DNA of 64,000 nt from an uncultured Pseudomonadales bacterium (GTDB lineage: Bacteria > Pseudomonadota > Gammaproteobacteria > Pseudomonadales > Azotimanducaceae): the NCBI GenBank assembly GCA_951813515.1, contig OX638346.1, positions 1,419,617 through 1,483,616 of the forward strand, read 5' to 3'. Under the pieces are notes generated by a model. It had not been told where the DNA came from. It saw only the letters and a list, made by a program, of their open reading frames with translations, and did no database searches. How positions within the stretch are numbered: position 1 is the stretch's first letter; each line of letters opens with the position of its first letter. This document shows, one piece after another, positions 55,719-64,000 of this stretch. Position numbers and translations under genes: made by a program.

Positions 55719-56503
55719 TGACGACAGAGGCCACGCTGTACGAGGTAAGGAATGGCGCGGCGTGGATCACGCTGAATCGACCGGAGAATCGAAACGCACT
55801 GTCCGCCGTGCTCGTTTCCGAACTGCACGAGCACCTGCTGGCCGCTGACGGGGACGCTTCCGTGCGCTGCATCGTCATCACCGGGGCTGAACCCGCTTTC
55901 TGTTCCGGCGCCGATCTGAAGAGTCCCCCGGGGCAAATGATCCGAGGCCGCAGATCAGTGCCGTACCCCAAGGTGCTCACGGCGATCGTGGAGAGCCCCA
56001 AGCCCGTCATCGCCGCCGTGAATGGCGCGGCTTTCGCCGGCGGCCTGGGACTCGTTGGCGCCGCTGATATCGCAATCGCGGTCGAGGATGCCCGGTTCGC
56101 TTTCAGCGAAGTGCGAATTGGGGTAATTCCGGCCGTTATCTCGGTGGTATGTATCCCCAAGCTGGGAACTCACCATGCGATGAGGCTGTTTCTCACAGGT
56201 GAACGGTTTACCGGCGCACAAGCAGTACAGATGGGTCTGGCACATCGTGCGGTGCCAAAGGATCAGCTCGTTGACGCGGTCAATGAGGAGATTTCGATGA
56301 TCAACCTGGGCGGGCCGAATGCTGTACTGGAGTGCAAAAGGCTGGTGCGACGCATACCGATGCTGTCCATGGAGGAAGGTTTCGAAGAGGCCTCCACGTG
56401 GAGCAGTCGCATGTTCGGCTCCGACGAAGCCGCCGAGGGAATGGCTGCGTTCCGGGAGAAACGCGACGCAACGTGGGTCACCTGCAACAAAAACAAGAAA
56501 TAA
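55715..56503 (+). CDS. Enoyl-CoA hydratase/isomerase family protein
   Basis: 262 residues, crotonase fold. ITLNRPENRNALSA, ITGAEPAFCSGADLK and AAVNGAAFAGGLGLVGAADIAIA form the oxyanion hole, and FSEVRIGVIPAVIS holds one catalytic Glu. The second Glu of classical hydratases is not at its usual place (VVCIPKLG). Sequence and context resemble methylglutaconyl-CoA hydratase-type enzymes (LiuC/AtuE-like) of leucine or terpene degradation. ATG 55715 overlaps the carboxylase stop. Confidence 0.88.
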   Translation: MMTTEATLYEVRNGAAWITLNRPENRNALSAVLVSELHEHLLAADGDASVRCIVITGAEPAFCSGADLKSPPGQMIRGRRSVPYPKVLTAIVESPKPVIAAVNGAAFAGGLGLVGAADIAIAVEDARFAFSEVRIGVIPAVISVVCIPKLGTHHAMRLFLTGERFTGAQAVQMGLAHRAVPKDQLVDAVNEEISMINLGGPNAVLECKRLVRRIPMLSMEEGFEEASTWSSRMFGSDEAAEGMAAFREKRDATWVTCNKNKK

Positions 56504-56578
56504 ATTGAAAGATAGACAATTATTGCTGTTGTTGGGGTAGGCCATCTCTGTGGAAATCACCTCCAACCTGTTCTCGTC

Positions 56579-56594
56579 GTAGGAAATTTCCTAC
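56579..56594. promoter_or_regulatory. 16-bp perfect palindrome in the dnaA upstream region
   Basis: GTAGGAAATTTCCTAC reads the same on both strands. It lies between the enoyl-CoA hydratase gene and the DnaA box. It has the form of a dimeric repressor operator; the cognate protein is unknown. Confidence 0.5.
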
Positions 56595-56670
56595 ACGGTT
56601 TCGTGTGATGTTCCCCTTCGGAATAGCTGCATTTTCCGGTATGGAGTGGGGAAAAAGTCGCCGCTGAAAT

Positions 56671-56679
56671 TTATCCACA
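56671..56679 (+). promoter_or_regulatory. DnaA box
   Basis: TTATCCACA, an exact match to the consensus 9-mer, about 210 bases upstream of the dnaA start. Confidence 0.75.
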
Positions 56680-56886
56680 GGTTGTTCCGTGGGAGTGCAC
56701 AGCTTTTTCCATCCGGGTCGTCCTGGGAGCGTGCCTAGCACCGATCCGAAAATCATTCAACCTGTTGTTTTTATTATATTTTATGTGAGGTCTGGAAGTT
56801 TTTTCACTGTTTCGTGTACCGGATGGTTGCCTTCATGCTTAGAATGGACGCCGACAAGAAAATTTCTGCGGGGTGGGGGGATTTCC

Positions 56887-58197
56887 GTGGTGGCGGTGGT
56901 TTGGCAGGAATGTTTGGGCGGGCTGGTCGAGGAGTTGAGTTCGCATGACTACAATACGTGGATTCGCCCCTTGCAGGCGCGGGTCGACGAGTCAAGGCTG
57001 ACCATCCTCGCGCCGAATCGCTACGTGCGCGAAAGGGTCCAGGAAAGATACCTAGAACGGATCGTGGAACTGATCGAATGGCACGGCGAACCGGGGAGTC
57101 CACTTTCGGTCGAACTTGAAGTTGGGAGTGGTGATCGACAGCCCGGGACGCCGTTGCGAGCGGAGGGAGACAGCCACGAGGAAGCGCTCAACAAGACCTT
57201 CACCTTCGACACTTTCGTGAAGGGTATCTCGAACGAAATGGCGGTGGCGACTGCGGAATATGTCGCCAAGAATCCGGGAAAATCCTACAACCCCCTGCTT
57301 CTCTACGGCGGGGTCGGTTTGGGCAAGACACATCTGATGCACGCGGTGGGCAACGAGGTCTTGCGCCGTTCTCCCAAGATTCGAGTCACCTATCTGCATT
57401 CTCAGGTGTTCGTGCAGGAGATGGTGCGAGCGCTGCAGACGGGCACCATGCAGGCGTTTACGCAATATTATCGAAAGGCCGATATCCTGCTCATCGACGA
57501 CATCCAGTTCTTTGCTCACAAAGCGCGTTCACAAGACGAATTTTTCCATGTTTTCAATGGCTTAATTGAGCAACGCAGGCAAATGGTGCTGACCTGTGAT
57601 CGTTATCCGCGCGACATCGAGGGCTTGGAGGAACGCCTGAAATCCCGGTTCGTTTGCGGTGTTTCGGCGGAAGTGGATCCACCGGACCTGGAAACCCGGG
57701 TGGCGATTCTGAAGAAAAAAGCAGAAATCGAGGGCTATGAACTCGATGACGAAGTGGCGTTTTTTATCGCCGACCATATTCGATCCAACGTTCGCGAACT
57801 CGAAGGGGCGCTGCGCAGGATTCATGCGTATGCCAGTTACACAGGTTTGCGCGTCAACGTTGAGCAGGCCAGGGAAGCTCTGCGGGACTTGTTGGCAATC
57901 CATGATCGGCAGATCAGCATCGACAACATCCAGACGGTGGTTGCCGAGTATTACAAGATCAAGAAGTCGGATCTGCTGTTGCGACGCAAGACGCGGTCGA
58001 TTGCGAGGCCGCGGCAGATGGCCATGTACCTCACCAAGGAGTTGACGAAGCACTCGTTGCCCGAAATAGGCGAGGCATTCGGTGGCCGCGATCACACTAC
58101 CGTGATCCATGCCTACCGGAGAATTGCGGAACTGAAGCAGAGCAGTAGCGACATTGCGGAGGATTACCGCAATCTCAGTCGGAGGCTGATGAGTTAG
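56887..58197 (+). CDS. dnaA: Chromosomal replication initiator DnaA
   Basis: 436 residues from GTG 56887, six bases after a GGGGGG ribosome-binding stretch; this start puts WQECLGGLVEEL at the position of E. coli WQQCLARLQDEL. Domain I about 1-80, short linker, AAA+ domain with Walker A GGVGLGKTH (141-149) and Walker B ILLIDDIQFF, and C-terminal DNA-binding signature GGRDHTTVIHAYRRI from residue 399. The long open frame back to 56689 crosses the origin region and is not family sequence. The linker domain is short. dnaN follows after 28 bases. Confidence 0.96.
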   Translation: MVAVVWQECLGGLVEELSSHDYNTWIRPLQARVDESRLTILAPNRYVRERVQERYLERIVELIEWHGEPGSPLSVELEVGSGDRQPGTPLRAEGDSHEEALNKTFTFDTFVKGISNEMAVATAEYVAKNPGKSYNPLLLYGGVGLGKTHLMHAVGNEVLRRSPKIRVTYLHSQVFVQEMVRALQTGTMQAFTQYYRKADILLIDDIQFFAHKARSQDEFFHVFNGLIEQRRQMVLTCDRYPRDIEGLEERLKSRFVCGVSAEVDPPDLETRVAILKKKAEIEGYELDDEVAFFIADHIRSNVRELEGALRRIHAYASYTGLRVNVEQAREALRDLLAIHDRQISIDNIQTVVAEYYKIKKSDLLLRRKTRSIARPRQMAMYLTKELTKHSLPEIGEAFGGRDHTTVIHAYRRIAELKQSSSDIAEDYRNLSRRLMS

Positions 58198-58225
58198 TGT
58201 CGGCGCATTACACCAGGAACGAAGC

Positions 58226-59356
58226 ATGAAATTCAGCACTGACCGAGGCACGTTGCTGCGAGCTCTGTCTATGGTTGCGGGGGTCGTGGAGCGGCCGCAG
58301 CAGACCCAGGTGATACTTCCTGTCCTGTCCCACCTCCTGTTCGATTGCAACGAAGACGGTCTTTCGATCACGGGGACGGACCTTGAAGTCGAATTGAACG
58401 TGCGCGTGCGCGAGGGGGTTGAAGTTCAACAACCGGGCCGCGCCACCTTGCCGGGCCGCAAGCTGGCAGAGATATGGCGCTCGCTTCAGGAGGACTTGCC
58501 GGTCACGGTGGAGATGGCTGACCAGGTGACCGTGCGTTCGGGCCGGAGCCGTTTCCTGCTTGCGACCTTGCCGTCGGAAGAGTATCCGGAAATGGAGACG
58601 GGGGGAGAAGGTGCCACCGAACTTTCCGTGGCGCCGGGAGACTTGCGGCGCCTGGTGGACCAGACCAGCTTCGCCATGGCGCAACAGGATGTGCGCTACT
58701 ACCTTAACGGGTTGTTGCTCGAGGTGACTGACAGCCATATCCGGGCGGTTGCGACCGACGGGCACCGGTTGGCGATGTGCACCGTGCCGGGAGGTGCCCA
58801 GGGAACTGACCGCGTGCGTGCGATCATTCCCCGAAAAGGCGTTGTGGAGCTCGGTCGTTTGTTGGCCGACGCGGAAGAGCAGGTTGAACTGTCGGTGGGG
58901 GCGAATTATCTGCGGGCTATGCACGGGGGATATACCTTGACGACAAAGTTGGTGGAAGGACAGTTCCCCGACTACATGAAGGTCATTCCAGAGGTTGGGG
59001 CGCGTCAGCTTTCCGGCGATCGCGATACGCTGCGGCAGTCTTTTCAAAGGGCGGCGATTATCGGCAGCGACCGGCGCAGTGTTGCTCCCCTGGTGCGACT
59101 CGCGGTCGAACAGGATCGTTTGGTCGTGAAGGCGAACAACGCGGAAACACAAGAAGAAGCAGAAGAAGAGTTATCCGTCGACTACCAGGGAGAAGCCTTC
59201 GAAATCGGCTTCAACGTCGATTACCTTCAGGATGTCCTGGGAGTGGTCGATGCGGAAGATGTCCGTATTTCCATATCCGACAATGGCGGAAGCGCCCTGA
59301 TAGAAACCGGCGGCGCGGAAGAGTCCGTGTTCGTAGTCATGCCTATGCGCCTATGA
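58226..59356 (+). CDS. dnaN: DNA polymerase III beta subunit (sliding clamp)
   Basis: 376 residues; three DNA-clamp domains. MKFSTDRGTLLRALSMVAGVVE at the start, FAMAQQDVRYYLNGLL and RAVATDGHRLAMC in the middle, EIGFNVDYLQDVL and the C-terminal VFVVMPMRL are characteristic. A run of Glu (ETQEEAEEELSVDY) is slightly longer than usual. Second gene of dnaA-dnaN-recF-gyrB. Confidence 0.97.
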   Translation: MKFSTDRGTLLRALSMVAGVVERPQQTQVILPVLSHLLFDCNEDGLSITGTDLEVELNVRVREGVEVQQPGRATLPGRKLAEIWRSLQEDLPVTVEMADQVTVRSGRSRFLLATLPSEEYPEMETGGEGATELSVAPGDLRRLVDQTSFAMAQQDVRYYLNGLLLEVTDSHIRAVATDGHRLAMCTVPGGAQGTDRVRAIIPRKGVVELGRLLADAEEQVELSVGANYLRAMHGGYTLTTKLVEGQFPDYMKVIPEVGARQLSGDRDTLRQSFQRAAIIGSDRRSVAPLVRLAVEQDRLVVKANNAETQEEAEEELSVDYQGEAFEIGFNVDYLQDVLGVVDAEDVRISISDNGGSALIETGGAEESVFVVMPMRL

Positions 59357-59360
59357 CGAC

Positions 59361-63621
<4,261 letters not shown>

Positions 63622-63747
63622 CCACAGCGTCCCGGCTGGTTGGCCGAATTTGACCTATATATCATTTCCGGACGCGGATGCAGGATACAGGTGGATGTCC
63701 GGAAAGCCAGCCGCGACCCAAGGCAGCCGCCGCCGTTGAGTGGAAGA

Positions 63748-64000
63748 TGCACATTCTGAAGCGCGCCCTCGCTCGATGTCTCATTGCGGGTTTCCGCGTG
63801 ATGGCCTGTCTGCCGCTGCGGGCGGCAAGGGCGGTCGGAACCGTGATCGGTGCGCTAACCTGGAAGCTGAAGACGCGGTCCGCGCGGATTACTGCGATCA
63901 ATGTCGACGCGTGTTTTCCGCACCTGTCTCCCGCGCAGCGAGAAACGCTCTGCCGGCGGAGCCTGATTGAAACCGGCCGGTTAGTTGGGGAGATGGGATT
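63748..64000 (+). CDS. LpxL/HtrB-like lipid A acyltransferase, 5' part only
   Basis: Open from ATG 63748 to the window end, 84 residues seen, truncated by the window edge. MHILKRALARCLIAGFRVMACLPLRAARAVG, then TRSARITAINVDACFPHLSPAQRETLCRRSLIETGRLVGEM: the R-x-R-x-T-x-x-N-x-x-x-C-F-P pattern and hydrophobic start match late acyltransferases of lipid A synthesis. The catalytic HxxxxD would lie beyond the edge. Upstream bases 63622-63747 hold AT-rich sequence (ACCTATATATCATTTCC) that may contain promoters for this gene and the divergent plsC-like gene. Confidence 0.72.

Larger units (their letters stand above)
56504..56886. other. Putative origin of replication (oriC) upstream of dnaA
   Basis: 383 bases without a gene. 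Contains one perfect DnaA box (56671-56679), a near match TGTGGAAAT (56549-56557), a 16-bp palindrome (56579-56594), three copies of CAACCTGT (56564-56571, 56677-56684 reversed, 56758-56765) and an AT-rich stretch at about 56752-56790 suitable for unwinding. Gene orientation also changes nearby: mostly minus below 50.9 kb, plus above it. One perfect box is few for an oriC, so further boxes may be degenerate. Confidence 0.55.

Noticed and set aside
56689..56886. N-terminal extension of DnaA by 66 residues
   Set aside because: The extension crosses the DnaA box and AT-rich origin and has no DnaA similarity; GTG 56887 has a good ribosome-binding site and fits the family start.

Overview
The window is about 64 kb of GC-rich DNA from the origin-proximal part of a Gram-negative chromosome, most likely an unclassified, probably aquatic gammaproteobacterium. 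The evidence is the set and order of housekeeping genes: rpmH-rnpA-yidD-yidC-mnmE-mnmG-rsmG-parA, parB-atpIBEFHAGDC-glmU-glmS, and dnaA-dnaN-recF-gyrB. LPS genes (gmhA, gmhB, a partial lpxL-type gene), ubiA and three-subunit proton-translocating transhydrogenase genes also fit. No rRNA, tRNA, CRISPR array, prophage or insertion sequence was recognised.

Layout. 0.1-6.6 kb: rubredoxin, ubiA, a TRAP transporter (dctQ and dctM, with a TakP-like binding protein converging on them) and uvrD. 6.6-10.7 kb: glmS, a tandem second copy of its glutaminase domain, and glmU. 11.0-15.8 kb: an accessory island (Fic protein, Eco29kI-like restriction-modification pair, GST, higB/higA) sitting where glmU normally adjoins atpC. 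15.9-22.9 kb: the whole F1Fo ATP synthase operon. 23.1-23.9 kb: parB. 24-42 kb: about 18 kb that separates parB from parA. It holds a large FG-GAP/haloperoxidase lipoprotein, two orphan peptide-type ABC ATPases, a five-gene operon built on two ferritin-like diiron paralogues, pntAA-AB-B, an SDR, a DUF1538 pair with PII-like and CBS partners, a metallo-beta-lactamase-fold protein and an iodotyrosine-deiodinase-like flavoprotein. 42.3-49.6 kb: parA back to rpmH. 49.7-56.5 kb: gmhAB plus an acyl-CoA carboxylase / HMG-CoA-lyase-like / enoyl-CoA hydratase cluster, lying between rpmH and dnaA. 56.5-62.9 kb: putative oriC and dnaA-dnaN-recF-gyrB, with two parS sites inside recF. 62.9-64 kb: a lysophospholipid acyltransferase and the start of an LpxL-like gene.

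How it fits together. The conserved replication, segregation, ATP synthase and cell-wall precursor blocks are intact, but unrelated cargo has entered at three places that are usually tightly conserved: glmU|atpC, parB|parA and rpmH|dnaA. The most promising undescribed system is the diiron operon at 30.0-33.3 kb. One ferritin-like subunit keeps all metal ligands, its paralogue has lost several, and two small paralogous proteins and an FmdB-like zinc ribbon follow with little or no spacing. Two families of short dispersed repeats are also visible. One copy lies inside the uvrD coding sequence, where it coincides with an extra peptide of about 14 residues, and another supplies the tail of glmU.
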